Source: Sulfidibacter corallicola (GTDB taxonomy: Bacteria > Acidobacteriota > Holophagae > Acanthopleuribacterales > Acanthopleuribacteraceae). Taken from it: a stretch of DNA of 64,000 nt. The position numbers and the translations under genes are program-made. Within the stretch, counting starts at the first letter, position 1. The number at the start of each line of letters is the position of its first letter. A model generated the notes under the pieces. That model had not been told where the DNA came from. It was given only the letters and a program-made list of their open reading frames with translations, and made no database searches. Below are positions 9,881 to 19,010 of the stretch, one piece after another. The DNA lies in the NCBI RefSeq assembly GCF_017498545.1, contig NZ_CP071793.1, positions 9,418,256 to 9,482,255 of the forward strand, given 5' to 3'.

Positions 9881-9978
9881 CGTTTTCTGTTTCGATCCAC
9901 CAACCCGGCTCGGGTGGGTCCCTTGTCCGCGGCTCGGATTTCGATGGTGTCTCCGTATTTTTGCTGGGCCTCGATTCT

Positions 9979-10020
9979 GTCCACTAAATACACGAAAAAA
10001 CACGAAAAACTTTGAAACGA
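9979..10020 (-). repeat. family B dispersed repeat
   Basis: GTCCACTAAATACACG followed by AAAAAACACGAAAAAC. It is the reverse complement of the TTTTCGTG...TTAGTGGAC segment at 10470-10500. Confidence 0.55.
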
Positions 10021-10128
10021 GCTTGTACCACGCCCGAACGGTGCCCCATCTTTCTGTTCTGCGGGTCAATAGTTTTTCTGACTCGCCGAGTGTCCGAGGA
10101 GACAAAATCTCCATAGTGCAGAGGACAC

Positions 10129-10163
10129 GTTTGTCCACGGATCACACGAATTGACACGAATCG
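10129..10163 (-). repeat. family B dispersed repeat
   Basis: GTTTGTCCACGGATCACACG then AATTGACACGAATCG. This is nearly the reverse complement of the copy at 10388-10422 and close to the copies at 22881 and 50069. Confidence 0.65.
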
Positions 10164-10387
10164 ACCTTAGCCCGGCAAGACCTGAACCTCACACTCAAGT
10201 CTTCGGATGGTTCCATTGGTTTCCGGATCACCCCTAGCCCCCATCACACCGTTGCCTTTAAGTAATTCACATGGATCAAGGCACTTCCATCGAACTGTCC
10301 CCGCAGTCCGCAGTATTTCTCTGGTACCTTCAGGATTGCCTTTGGGACAGGCAAGGCCTTCCCTGCCTAAATCCGAGATTGGTTAAT

Positions 10388-10422
10388 AAATTCGTGTCAA
10401 TCGTTGTTATTCGTGGACAAAC
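10388..10422 (+). repeat. family B dispersed repeat
   Basis: AAATTCGTGTCAATCGTTG then TTATTCGTGGACAAAC. It matches 15575-15605 almost base for base across the GTGTCAATCG and ATTCGTGGAC blocks. Confidence 0.65.
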
Positions 10423-10478
10423 TCCTTCCTACCAACGCGAGAAGAGACATGTGGGGCATTCCATTTCGTGTCTTTTCG

Positions 10479-10602
10479 TGGTTTTAGTGGACAGTGTTTT
10501 TCGTGGACATTTTGGAATCCCGTTCGTGGACCTCGATTCATGGTTTTAGTGGACAGTGTTTTTCGTGGACATTTAGGAATCCCGTTCGTGGACCTCGAAT
10601 TC
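10479..10602 (+). repeat. 62-bp tandem duplication of a family B repeat
   Basis: Two adjacent 62-bp copies, 10479-10540 and 10541-10602, each starting TGGTTTTAGTGGACAGTG. They differ at one position over about 58 bp (T in copy 1, A in copy 2 at 10575) and diverge only in the last four bases. The copy 2 change lies inside the TAA stop of the neighbouring kinase gene, and the last nine codons of that gene lie in the repeat. Confidence 0.9.
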
Positions 10603-12276
10603 GATATCCACACACCAGACGCCCGCCACCAACCCGGCTCGAAGTTCCCAACGCCCCGGAAAGCACTCCGCCAATCGAGACTTGACGTAGCGGGTCCCCA
10701 GCCCGTCCGTCCGGCTCGAATCGGCGTTGTCCACGCCTCTCAGCCGCGAACCGTCGTTGCACAACCGAAGCCGCACGCGCGCGCCCTCCCGCGAATGGCT
10801 CAACCGGAAGGATCCCCCCTCGCCTGGCCGAAACGCATGGGTCACCCCGTTTTCCACCAGCGTGTGAAAGATCATCGGCGGGATCCGGATCTCGGGAATC
10901 GGCTCCGGGTGTTCGAACGCGAAATCCACATCCTTGCGGAAGGCCATGACGGTGAGGTGCGCCTTGCACAAATCGATTTCCTCCGCGAGGTAAATGGTCT
11001 TGGCGTCCGCGATTCGGTTGACGATTTGGAATTCGCGCGAAAGCGCACGAATCATCACGACCGCACGATCGGGTGCCTCTTCGATGTAGGAAATCAGGGA
11101 AAGCAACGAGTTCATCAGAAAGTGGGGCTGGATGACCTTTTTCAGCAATTGGGTTTCCAAATGGGCCGAACGCAGCCGGGCGCGCTCGTGACGCCGCTCC
11201 TGTTCGGCAATGCGCCGCGTCATGCCGAACACGATGCAGAACACGAAAAGGATCATGGCGGCACTGTAGGCGAAAAACGCTTCGCCCCGCGAGAAGATCA
11301 TGGCCGAGGCGGCGACAGCCACTCCCAGGAAAGAGCTGAACGAACCCGGCTCGCGCTGTTGCATGGCCTTGAGCACGAAGACCAACGGGAGCAGGTAGGC
11401 CCATCCGGGCGACAGGCCCGCCCACGGCACGAGCACCAGAAGATGAAGGGCGAACGTCCACGCCAACAACGCCCGCTTGTACGGTACCCGGTATTGGTAG
11501 AGAAAAAAGGCGCCGAGCAGGAATCCGGCGAGAGGGTGAAGGGTGCGCCCCAGCAGCAGCGCGTTTCTGGCCAACGGCCAGGGCAATCCATATTGGAGGA
11601 AGAGGGTCATCAACACTTCCGCGATGTAGGCCGCACAACAGGCCGCGAACAGCAAGTAGGCGCGATGACCGGGACCGGCCCAGAAAAGGGCCAGGCTCAA
11701 CAGGGCGGACAACAGGAAGATCCCCAAATTGATCAGCCGAATGTAGAAGCTGTCGACCCAGAGCATCTCCCGAATGCCCGCGTAACCCAACGAAGCGACC
11801 GGAACCGCGGCCGGAATGGGTCGAAAATGGTTGGAAACCCGAATCGCCAACAGATGGATGCCCGGACCGCCCGCCTCGGCGGGAATCATCGCGTCGCCTC
11901 GATTCCGCCCCGGTTCCTCCGAATCCGGCGCGTCGCCCACCACGCCGTTGCGCAACACCAAGGCCCCGTCCCAATACACTTCGTAGGCCGAGACCAGGCC
12001 GGTGACATGAATCGAGAGGAAGTCGAAGGAGCGTGGTGTCCCCGATACGGCGACCTCGCGAACCAGCCAGTAGTGGGTGATCTCGGTCAGGGGTTCGCCG
12101 GCGATCACGATGGGAAGAGCTGCGACGTCTGCAGTCCCCTCCGCCAGCGCCACAGACCCTCGATCCGAGAAGCGCCAGGCATCGATGGACGTGAACTCGC
12201 TGTTGTCGAGATCATGTCGGTGGGGCACGAGCCCGGTGCCATCCCAAGCCGCGAGGAGCCACAACCAGACGAGCAT
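10573..12276 (-). CDS. LytS-type sensor histidine kinase (7TM, His_kinase family)
   Basis: A 567-residue inner-membrane sensor kinase. The signal-like N-terminus leads to an extracytoplasmic ligand-binding-like domain (about 25-180), several membrane helices (about 190-360), then a LytS/YehU-type kinase core. The phosphorylated His is His385 in QPHFLMN, and the ATPase N-box includes TLVENGVTHA. Its ATG overlaps the stop of the upstream LytTR regulator gene (TAATG), so the two are translationally coupled and very likely partners. The last nine residues and the stop come from the adjacent family B repeat, so the natural C-terminus may have been replaced. A longer frame upstream was rejected because it runs through the regulator gene. 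Confidence 0.92.
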   Translation of the reverse strand: MLVWLWLLAAWDGTGLVPHRHDLDNSEFTSIDAWRFSDRGSVALAEGTADVAALPIVIAGEPLTEITHYWLVREVAVSGTPRSFDFLSIHVTGLVSAYEVYWDGALVLRNGVVGDAPDSEEPGRNRGDAMIPAEAGGPGIHLLAIRVSNHFRPIPAAVPVASLGYAGIREMLWVDSFYIRLINLGIFLLSALLSLALFWAGPGHRAYLLFAACCAAYIAEVLMTLFLQYGLPWPLARNALLLGRTLHPLAGFLLGAFFLYQYRVPYKRALLAWTFALHLLVLVPWAGLSPGWAYLLPLVFVLKAMQQREPGSFSSFLGVAVAASAMIFSRGEAFFAYSAAMILFVFCIVFGMTRRIAEQERRHERARLRSAHLETQLLKKVIQPHFLMNSLLSLISYIEEAPDRAVVMIRALSREFQIVNRIADAKTIYLAEEIDLCKAHLTVMAFRKDVDFAFEHPEPIPEIRIPPMIFHTLVENGVTHAFRPGEGGSFRLSHSREGARVRLRLCNDGSRLRGVDNADSSRTDGLGTRYVKSRLAECFPGRWELRAGLVAGVWCVDIEFEVHERDS

Positions 12277-12992
12277 TACAAACCTCGAATCATGTGTTTC
12301 AGCTCCTTGTACTTGGGCCTGCTCAGCGGAAGGCATTGGCCGTCCTTCAACACCAGTTGATAGGTGCCGCCACCAATGTGTTTGTGGGCGAAAACGTGGT
12401 CCAGATTGACGAGGATCGAACGATGCACCCGCAAGAAGCGCGGAGGAAGCAGTTGTTCCAGGCGGTCCATCGTTTTGCACAACAACTCTCGATGCCCGTT
12501 GTCGAGAACCACTTCCACGTAGATGCCGGCCGCCTTGAAGTACACGGCCTCTGCCACCGCGACGAGCTGGGTCTTGCCACGTTTGCGCAGGCTGATGAAC
12601 TGAATACATTCGCTGGAGGGTCGCGGACGGCCGTCGTAGCGCTGAAAGGTCAGGGCCAGGCGCTCATCGTCGAAGGGTTTGCCCAGAAAATCCAACACCC
12701 CGTGAGCGAAAGCCTCGAAGGCACGCTCGGTATGGGCCGAAACCACCACGGTGTGAAAGGGATAGCCGGTCATGTGGGTGAGTAGTTCGAAACCGTCCTC
12801 ACCGTTCAGGTTGAGATCCAAAAAGCACAGATCGACGGTGTGATGGGTCAGGAAACGCTCGGCCTGTTCCAGCGAATGGCAGGTTTCCAGGGACGCTATG
12901 CGTTGGCCCAAAAGCCTGCGACAGGCTTTGGCCAGGTATTTGGCGATCGGTGGCTCGTCTTCCACGATCAACAGTCGCAATGTTTCGTTCAC
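12276..12992 (-). CDS. LytTR-family response regulator
   Basis: A 238-residue cytoplasmic regulator. The N-terminal receiver (1-120) has the acidic pair in LLIVEDEPP and the phospho-acceptor Asp59 in LCFLDLNLNG. The C-terminal LytTR DNA-binding domain (about 140-238) includes LRVHRSILVNLDHV. The GTG start at 12992 is chosen because AGGGAGG sits seven bases upstream and translation then begins directly before the receiver. Partner of the overlapping LytS kinase. It is divergent from the NTF2-like gene at 13220, which is a possible target, though nothing in the sequence proves that. Confidence 0.93.
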   Translation of the reverse strand: MNETLRLLIVEDEPPIAKYLAKACRRLLGQRIASLETCHSLEQAERFLTHHTVDLCFLDLNLNGEDGFELLTHMTGYPFHTVVVSAHTERAFEAFAHGVLDFLGKPFDDERLALTFQRYDGRPRPSSECIQFISLRKRGKTQLVAVAEAVYFKAAGIYVEVVLDNGHRELLCKTMDRLEQLLPPRFLRVHRSILVNLDHVFAHKHIGGGTYQLVLKDGQCLPLSRPKYKELKHMIRGL

Positions 12993-13219
12993 CGAACCGC
13001 CTCCCTCAGGGCCCTCTCCATCAAACCGAATGCCGCGGCCGATCTCACAGGTGAACCTTGTCAACGGCAAGATTAGTGGTATGAACGGCAAACGCCGATG
13101 AAGCCGCGCCGCGTATCGATTACAGACCGTGGATCACTTCATTTTAAAGTCGAATCCACGGCCAAGGCCCACAAATTCGCAAAAGGGCCGAAACACTGAT
13201 ACGAGAAAAAGGAGTGAAC

Positions 13220-13726
13220 ATGAATCTCTCGAAACGGCGTGCGGCGTGGATCGGGTTGGCCTTGATCTTTACGGGATGGAGTTTCGCGACAGCCCCACCG
13301 ACCCCGCCGGAAAACGAGCGCGTCATCAACGCGTACATCGATTACCTGAAAAAATTCGATTCACAAGGCATGCTGTCCCTGATGGACGAGGGAGTCGTTT
13401 ACGAAGATCCCACCTACGGCACGGAGATCGTGGGCAAGGAAAGCGTCACCCAATTACTGAGCGGGATGGAAAAGGTCCTGAAACAGATGCACATCGTCGA
13501 CCAGCATTTCTACATTTCCAACAGCGTGGGGGTATTCGTGGCCACCATCGCCGTAACCATGAACCTCTCGCCGGACGATCCCAAAGCCGAACCGGGCCTG
13601 CTTCATGCCACGATGGTTTTCGTGGTCCGCGCCAAGGACGGAAAAATCACGCGACACACGGACCTGGCAAATTACAAGAGTCTCGACGCCCAGGCGGAGA
13701 TCGGTAAAAAACGGCGCACCAACTGA
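13220..13726 (+). CDS. exported SnoaL/NTF2-like protein
   Basis: A 168-residue protein with an N-terminal signal peptide (about 1-27, ending near FATA). It is followed by one SnoaL/NTF2-like cone-fold domain. The start helix (NERVINAYIDYLKKFDSQGM), the YEDPTYG strand, KESVTQLLSGM and a final strand with GKITRHTDLANY fit the family. Such domains bind small ligands or act as non-specific enzymes, so no reaction can be assigned. The ATG at 13220 is preferred over the GTG six bases earlier, because AAGGAG is then correctly spaced. It is divergent from the LytTR/LytS pair. Confidence 0.75.
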   Translation: MNLSKRRAAWIGLALIFTGWSFATAPPTPPENERVINAYIDYLKKFDSQGMLSLMDEGVVYEDPTYGTEIVGKESVTQLLSGMEKVLKQMHIVDQHFYISNSVGVFVATIAVTMNLSPDDPKAEPGLLHATMVFVVRAKDGKITRHTDLANYKSLDAQAEIGKKRRTN

Positions 13727-13871
13727 GGTGCGAGATGTAATGGCGGAGGATGGCACGCCCTCGCCGACACGAGCGCAGGGCCCGCGCCGGAGCCGGCCCC
13801 GTGGGAAACGTCCAGCATGCACTTCCCGCGGTACAGGCCGGCGGGCCCCTACCTCGAGAGAGCCGATCGGT

Positions 13872-15469
13872 TCAGGGGCTACCACTGAATACCACGACCA
13901 ACTGCGGATACGCCGCGACTTGTGACGCCAGCAAGGCACGAAAATCGGCGTCGGCGCCTGCCTCGCGTTCGAGTACATGTCGCGAGAAACGTTGATCGAG
14001 ATGCAAGCCGGTGCCGTCCGCGTCCAGCGTGAACCGATGGGCGCCGAAATCGTTTCGAAACGCGAGGTCCCGCGCATCGAAGTGGAGCGACACCCCGGGT
14101 TCGACGCGAATGCGTGCTTGCCACCGATAGTCCAGAGCCCATCGAACCCGAAACGCCAACTCGCGTTGGGAACTCAGGGGCACCGTTTCTTCCGGGGCGA
14201 ACAGCGCCAGCTCGTGCAGGTCGAACACGGCTTGGTCACCGTTCAACAACGACCTGACTCGTAGCCGGTAATGGAGGCGCATGTCCCGACCCTGGTCATC
14301 GATCTGCCAGTCCAAGAGTGCAAAACCTTCGCATCGCCTTTGAAAGTGATCTCGTATTTGGCGATCGACCATGGCTCTGGGATGGGTTCGGTTCGCCAAC
14401 CGAAGCCACTCGCCCACAGTCCCTCGACCCGAGATGCGGTGGTGCACTTCGATGGTGAAATCCGACTGAATCACCGCCGTCACCGTTTCCTCGAGCCCTT
14501 CCCTCTCCCCTGACCGGTTCGGGATCCGGGATTTGTGAAACTCCTTGTCCTCGGTTTCCAGCAACAGGTCCGCGCACGCATGGACAACGGTAAAACGTCC
14601 ATGTCGCCCGACTGCCAATAGGGCGCCAAATAGTGGGTTCGCTGCGGGGATGCGAAGATCAGGCAGGGAAGGAACGCATCGAGCTCTCGCAGCGTGTTGG
14701 TGCTGCGCCCGTATTCCGACGGCAAGTAGAAGGCGGTTTGGGTCTCGATCCCCAAGGACTCCGCAAACGAACGAAGCAAACTGGTTTTCTGAAAGGGGTT
14801 GGCATACCGGTTGGCCAATACGGCGGTCGACTTGTCGTGGAATTGATTGCGCACCGCCTTGTCGTCGATCTCCTCGGCCACATACCGATACAGGATCGCG
14901 AGTTTCTCTTCGCGGCTGGAGGCTCCCTTCGTCAGACGTCGCGCCTGGCGCATGATGTCCAGGGAACCGACACGCCGGTAGCGATTCAGCTCTTTTTTCC
15001 GTTCGCGAAAACGCCTCGCCAGGTCGCGCTCGTCGCGTTCATCCGGCAAATGGTTCAACGAGTACGGAAGGGCGATCCACACCTTGGGAATCCGCTCGTA
15101 GACAGGCGGCGCAAATGGCTCCCAATGGATCGGGGGCACGTCTGCGCGGGCATAACGATAGACGATCTGGCCGCGTTCGGATGCCCGTTCCAGGCTCGCC
15201 CCTTCCACCCTCAAGTGCGGATCCAGTTCCTTGGGCGCCCGGAGGGTGAAGGTGAGTTGTTTGGTAGGCTCGGGGTTTTGAAGGAAGATGCGTTGGCTCA
15301 TCGGTTCGGTGACCGGCCACTTGCGCACGATTCGGTATTCGAGGATACAACCGTCGCTGAGGCCTGGCACCACGGCAACCCGCTCGGGTTCGAACCCATA
15401 CCAGTTCTTGCCCAGGTCGTCGCGCACGCGATGGATCTCCGGTTCAAAATGGCGCGTCCGACCATGGGG
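13872..15469 (-). pseudogene. decayed DUF3857/transglutaminase-like gene
   Basis: Two minus-strand frames, about 15469-14575 and about 14575-13872, together read like a DUF3857 plus transglutaminase-core plus C-terminal protein. The reading shifts near 14575: one frame carries YLAPYWQSGDMDVLPLS and the other continues with ACADLLLETEDKEFH. The N-terminal part of DUF3857 is missing, because similarity starts around FEPERVAVVPGLSDG and the frame is closed by a stop at 15476-15478. The transglutaminase Cys and His positions also look substituted (NPFQKTSLL where G-C/D-x-K is usual, and LPCLIF where a His is usual). Truncation, frameshift and lost active site together indicate a remnant. A sequencing error could explain the frameshift but not the other two. 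Confidence 0.65.
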
Positions 15470-15571
15470 GTAAGACTATGGGGACAGTCACGCATAAGTA
15501 TTTAAAATTCTTGATATTTATACCCATTGTCACCACTGTGGAAGCCTGTCGTCCGACATGTTCGAGTGGGG

Positions 15572-15610
15572 GCAAATTCGTGTCAATCGGTGTGATTCGT
15601 GGACAGTCAC
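15572..15610 (+). repeat. family B dispersed repeat
   Basis: AAATTCGTGTCAATCGGTG then TGATTCGTGGACAGTC. This is the best-preserved plus-strand copy; compare 10388-10422. Confidence 0.7.
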
Positions 15611-15665
15611 TTCCCGATTCCCTACAAACAGCCCTGATGATCTGGAGAACGAGGCCCAGAGTACC

Positions 15666-15702
15666 CTGTTCGTGTTCTTTCGTGTTCTTAGCGGACTTCT
15701 CG
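15666..15702 (+). repeat. family B dispersed repeat (second half)
   Basis: CTGTTCGTGTTCTTTCGTG then TTCTTAGCGGACTTC. It parallels the TTCGTGTCTTTTCGTGG...TTAGTGGAC order at 10465-10492. Confidence 0.55.
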
Positions 15703-15727
15703 ATGACCGTGGCGAATCCGAGCGAAC

Positions 15728-15764
15728 ACAAAAAAAGGCCGCGAGCGGTTTCCCGTTCGCGGCC
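15728..15764 (-). terminator. Rho-independent terminator of the DUF481 gene
   Basis: On the minus strand, stem GGCCGCGAACGG pairs with CCGCTCGCGGCC around a GAAA-type loop (one G-U pair), followed by seven Ts. It lies about 40 bp beyond the stop at 15802. Confidence 0.88.
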
Positions 15765-15801
15765 CAAAGCCCAGGAGCTAAGCCAATTGCCTTCGGACGC
15801 T

Positions 15802-16668
15802 TCAGAAGGCAATCGACAGGGACATGGTAAGGACCGTATCCAGTTCGTCACTTTCGACTTCGATGGTGTCCACCTGGGTACCGGCTCCGTCGAACACAGA
15901 CACCGGGATCAGGGAAGGGTTGTTGTCGTACTTCATCAACAAACCCGCTTTGAGGCCGATGTGACGGGTGAATTGGTTGACCACCGAGGTGTCCAACTGC
16001 ATGCGTAAATCGTCGCTTTCGTCGTTGTTGGTGCTCGCTTGGAAATTCTGTGTGAATTGACCGCGCGGCTTGAACTTGATGAGCCAGTCGTAGGCCGCCC
16101 GGAAGCCGGAAAACCCATCGTCGTGCGCGGGATCTTCCACGACCGGATCTTCATCGGTATAACCGGCGGCAAGGGTCGCCTTGAAGACGCGATTCTCGGT
16201 CTTCACGAAATATCGGCCGAGACCCAGGTGTATGTCCACCCGATTGTCGATACCGGAGAAGCGATCGCGCTCCCAACCGGCGTGTACATCCCAAAACCAA
16301 CTGCCGGTAATCTGCTGCTCCAGCGTCAGTTCGACATCGTATTTCTCTTCGAGGGTCTCGGTGTCGGAGTTTTCCTCCACGATCACCGAGCCGTCGTCCT
16401 GCAGCAGGCCGGTGAAGTTGTCCTCGGTGAGTTCCTTGCGGACGGCAAAGGCAGAGGCCTTGAACTGGGTTCGCGGCCATTGATAGGTGTACAGGTTCTT
16501 CAAGGACCAAGTCTCGGCCTCGGTGTTCCCACCGGACAAAACGACTGATAAATCAAGGGTATCCTTCCAAGGTTTTGGTTTTTCCTCGGGGGGACCGGCC
16601 TCTTGGGCCAGCGTGAACATAGATGTAAAGCCAAGGCACAGCAACAAGGCCAGTAACCGTGTCTTCAA
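15802..16668 (-). CDS. DUF481-family outer-membrane beta-barrel protein
   Basis: A 288-residue exported protein. The signal peptide (LKTRLLALLLCLGFTSMF..., cleaved near LAQE) is followed by a barrel-like pattern of alternating residues and many Tyr/Trp/Asp turns. LDLSVVLSGGNTEAETW is the hallmark opening of DUF481 (YdiY-like) proteins. The protein ends with aromatic Phe (SLSIAF), as expected of an outer-membrane barrel. A TTG start at 16668 is chosen because GGAGG lies six bases upstream and translation begins right at the signal peptide. It appears monocistronic, with its own strong terminator. The exact function of this family is not known. Confidence 0.88.
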   Translation of the reverse strand: MKTRLLALLLCLGFTSMFTLAQEAGPPEEKPKPWKDTLDLSVVLSGGNTEAETWSLKNLYTYQWPRTQFKASAFAVRKELTEDNFTGLLQDDGSVIVEENSDTETLEEKYDVELTLEQQITGSWFWDVHAGWERDRFSGIDNRVDIHLGLGRYFVKTENRVFKATLAAGYTDEDPVVEDPAHDDGFSGFRAAYDWLIKFKPRGQFTQNFQASTNNDESDDLRMQLDTSVVNQFTRHIGLKAGLLMKYDNNPSLIPVSVFDGAGTQVDTIEVESDELDTVLTMSLSIAF

Positions 16669-17048
16669 AGAAATCCTCCAAATTGTCCGGGGGGGAAGGG
16701 CTTCATAGCAATCATCGGAACGACCCAAACAAGCTTTAGAAAAAGGGCAAAAAAAGAGAGCCCTCCAAAACCTGTCGATCGCCCGAAAAATCGCATTCCT
16801 TCCATACACCGGCAAGTGTTGCACGGGATCGACGGTCGCTCGAAAAGGACAATCGAGACAGGTATCGGGATCCCCGCCCCAACGAACCGTTCGAACGAGT
16901 TTCCGGACGGAACCATGGTCAAACGGTCGGGCGCAAGGTGCAGGTGATTGTAACCCGAATCACTGAAAACAATGGGAGTTATCCAGAACCCAAGGGCCTG
17001 GATGGGTTCGGATTCGGTGGTGGGTTCACGGGAGCGTGGGGTTCGAAC
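16669..17048. other. intergenic region
   Basis: 380 bp between two minus-strand genes. It presumably carries the promoter of the DUF481 gene. I see no gene, repeat copy or clear terminator. Confidence 0.4.
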
Positions 17049-17570
17049 TCACTCGTTACCCAGGTACGAATTCGGCTTGGGATCCTGCAGCCAGGCGGCC
17101 ACATCCTTGCCCAGGGTCTTGGAGCACTTGTGCAGCATGGAACAGGTCCCCTTGAGCGCCGTGAACCCGGCCGCGGAGGTGCGTCTGCCGCGGAAGGAGC
17201 CGACGATCTTGCCGCCCTTGTCCAACAGGCGCCCCTGAAGTTCCAAATGCTTGGGGCCACTCCATCCGCCGCCACCGGCGCCGAACACGTCGACGATTTC
17301 GACTTCCAGCACGTGATACTTCCCGCTTTTGGGCTTTTCGCTGACCACGTTGGTGTAGACCCGACCGACGTTGCGTTTGATATCGTCGGCGACCCGCTCT
17401 TCGAGACGGCATTCGGTCTTGGTCTTGCCGCGAACGATCAGGTTCTTGGCGAAGAGCACCTTGTCCGGGACAACGAGGGTATCTACCTCGCCGGCCCACA
17501 CGTAGGCGCCGAATCCGAGCACCAAACAGGCGACAAGACCGCGAACCATTCTGGATTGGGACATCATCAT
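17049..17570 (-). CDS. small exported protein, unknown function
   Basis: A 173-residue protein with a clear signal peptide (MVRGLVACLVLGFGAYVWA, cleaved near AGE). The mature part is mixed alpha/beta, with a Gly-rich turn (VFGAGGGGWSG) and a C-terminal pattern of GSFRGRRTSAAGFTALKGTC. This layout is reminiscent of DUF4410-type lipid/envelope proteins, but I do not claim membership. The start at 17570 (first of three Met codons) follows AAGGAG and leads directly into the signal peptide. It lies 89 bp downstream of another small exported protein on the same strand, probably one operon. Confidence 0.7.
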   Translation of the reverse strand: MMMSQSRMVRGLVACLVLGFGAYVWAGEVDTLVVPDKVLFAKNLIVRGKTKTECRLEERVADDIKRNVGRVYTNVVSEKPKSGKYHVLEVEIVDVFGAGGGGWSGPKHLELQGRLLDKGGKIVGSFRGRRTSAAGFTALKGTCSMLHKCSKTLGKDVAAWLQDPKPNSYLGNE

Positions 17571-17659
17571 GGCAATTCTCCTTTTTTCCACAACCTGCTG
17601 AAACCACAACTCTCGATGGGGGCAATCACGGCCGAATCGATGCCGGCCGCGGCCCGCCC

Positions 17660-18067
17660 TCACTGCAGGAAGCCCATCAAGCCGACGTTGATGTCTCGCT
17701 CGAGGTTGTGAATCCAGTTGTTGAAATTCCGATGGATCATTTTAACGCCTTTTTTCTCTTTGTACCGGAGATTGGTACTGTCGACGTACTCGAACCGGAT
17801 ATCGGATTTGGAAAAAACGATCTTGATTTCTGCCGTGTGTTTGCGAATAAACAACTTGGCCTTGATCACTCCTGGCAGCGTGTCCTGTACTTTCCAGCCG
17901 CGGCCCACCAGGGCCTTCTTGATGGCTTTCTCCACGTCGAGTTGGGAGACGTTGGTACGGGCATCGACGTGAATGGTGGGTTGGTAGATCTCCTGAACCC
18001 GGCCCGCGAACGCGAAGGACGCGGAACCGAAGACCAGCAGAAGGATCAAGCCTTTGACGTGTTTCAT
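17660..18067 (-). CDS. small exported protein, unknown function
   Basis: A 135-residue protein beginning MKHVKGLILLLVFGSASFAFA (signal peptide). It is followed by one small domain with QLDVEKAIKKALVGRGW, KAKLFIRKHTAEIKI, IRFEYVDSTNLRYKE and a final helix IHRNFNNWIHNLERDI. The helix-strand-strand-helix order, with a Trp after a Gly-rich turn, suggests a small envelope domain. I do not recognise the family. AGGAG lies about ten bases before the ATG. It is first in a likely operon with the 173-residue exported protein. Confidence 0.72.
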   Translation of the reverse strand: MKHVKGLILLLVFGSASFAFAGRVQEIYQPTIHVDARTNVSQLDVEKAIKKALVGRGWKVQDTLPGVIKAKLFIRKHTAEIKIVFSKSDIRFEYVDSTNLRYKEKKGVKMIHRNFNNWIHNLERDINVGLMGFLQ

Positions 18068-18229
18068 GAATATAACTCCTTGGAATGAATCAGGATTAGA
18101 TGGAGCGTGCACCACCGCAGCCATAGCGGAAGCGGGGTCGCAAATAATAGCGGATTTTCTCGGAAAAAAGAGTCAAAATTGCGTCAACTTGGTGTGGGTG
18201 GCCCTGGATGGGCGGAGGTTCTCCTATTT

Positions 18230-18270
18230 TTCCACCACAAAGGTCACCGAGAGCCCGAAGAAGCAAAACC
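18230..18270 (+). repeat. family A dispersed repeat (degenerate)
   Basis: TTCCACCACAAAGGTCACCG followed by AGAGCCCGAAGAAGC. It resembles the TTCACCACAGAGG-CAC-GAG pattern. Confidence 0.5.
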
Positions 18271-18347
18271 GACACGACTCACCAAAGACATTCACGAACC
18301 AATGCCGCATAGAAAGCAACGAAATGACCCACACCCGCTTTCTACAA

Positions 18348-18565
18348 CACAGAGTCGCCGCCCAGGCCGGGGGCCGGATTGCCGGACCACCGAGTTTCAG
18401 GTGGGTAACTAATCGAAGCGAATCGTTTGGGAGTTCCCGTATTTGTGAGAGGGGCGTCGTTGCAGTAAGTTGGCCCGCCGGGCCGACATTTTTCGACGAA
18501 CTCCCCGCACATCCGCCTTCTTAGGTTTTTATCTTTATCTTCGAGCTTTACAGAGTTTGTTACAT
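18348..18565 (-). repeat. 218-bp element, copy 1 (inverted relative to copy 2)
   Basis: On the minus strand this is the same 218-bp sequence as 24214-24431, with only about four substitutions. It runs from ATGTAACAAACTCTG to GGCGACTCTGTG. Internal palindromes include GGCCCGGCGGGCC and CCACCTGAAACCCGGTGG-like hairpins. CACAGAG-type units flank it on both sides, as if it were embedded in a family A repeat. Confidence 0.92.
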
Positions 18566-18567
18566 AT

Positions 18568-18605
18568 AGAGAGCACGGGGACACACAGAGAACACAGAGA
18601 AAACC
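18568..18605 (+). repeat. family A dispersed repeat
   Basis: AGAGAGCACGGGGACACAC followed by AGAGAACACAGAGAAAACC. Three to four CACAGAG-like units directly border copy 1 of the 218-bp element. Confidence 0.65.
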
Positions 18606-19010
18606 AACCTCAAGCCACCACAATTACCTTACTAACGTTAAACAAATCAAAATAACAACTCGAGACTAAAAAACTCAGCGCACCCTAAAACCGCCGACAT
18701 GCAATAAAAAAATCGTCGCCATCCCCACACAACATAATCACGAAGCAAATCCCGATTTAATTCTCATATGTTCAATAACTGCACAGAGTCTACGCCAAAA
18801 CAAAGCACTCCAAACCACTCTTTATTCCACGGGAAACTAAATCTCCTCCCCTGTCCTATCACGTGTTCGACAAAACAAAAACACCTCCGCGAACCCATAA
18901 ACTGCACCGCACTCAGTAAAAAATTACCACGTTGCCAGGAAACAAAACGTCCTCAAAAAACTCCAAAAAAACCACGATAAAACTATGAAGATCCGATCCA
19001 GGCGGTACGG

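Larger units (their letters stand above)
9750..10572. other. repeat-rich intergenic region
   Basis: About 820 bp between the ATPase and the LytS kinase. It contains at least five family B repeat segments (listed separately) and no convincing gene. Open frames here encode only translated repeat (patterns such as FVSIVVIRGQ). Confidence 0.6.
15470..15801. other. intergenic repeat region with terminator
   Basis: 332 bp between the pseudogene and the DUF481 gene. It starts with CTATGGGGACAGTCACGC, runs through an AT-rich stretch, then two family B segments, and ends in the DUF481 gene's terminator. No gene is supported. Confidence 0.55.

Noticed and set aside
10468..12360. 630-codon plus-strand frame over the first LytS kinase
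   Set aside because: Starts in the family B repeat and then runs antisense to the kinase; no support.
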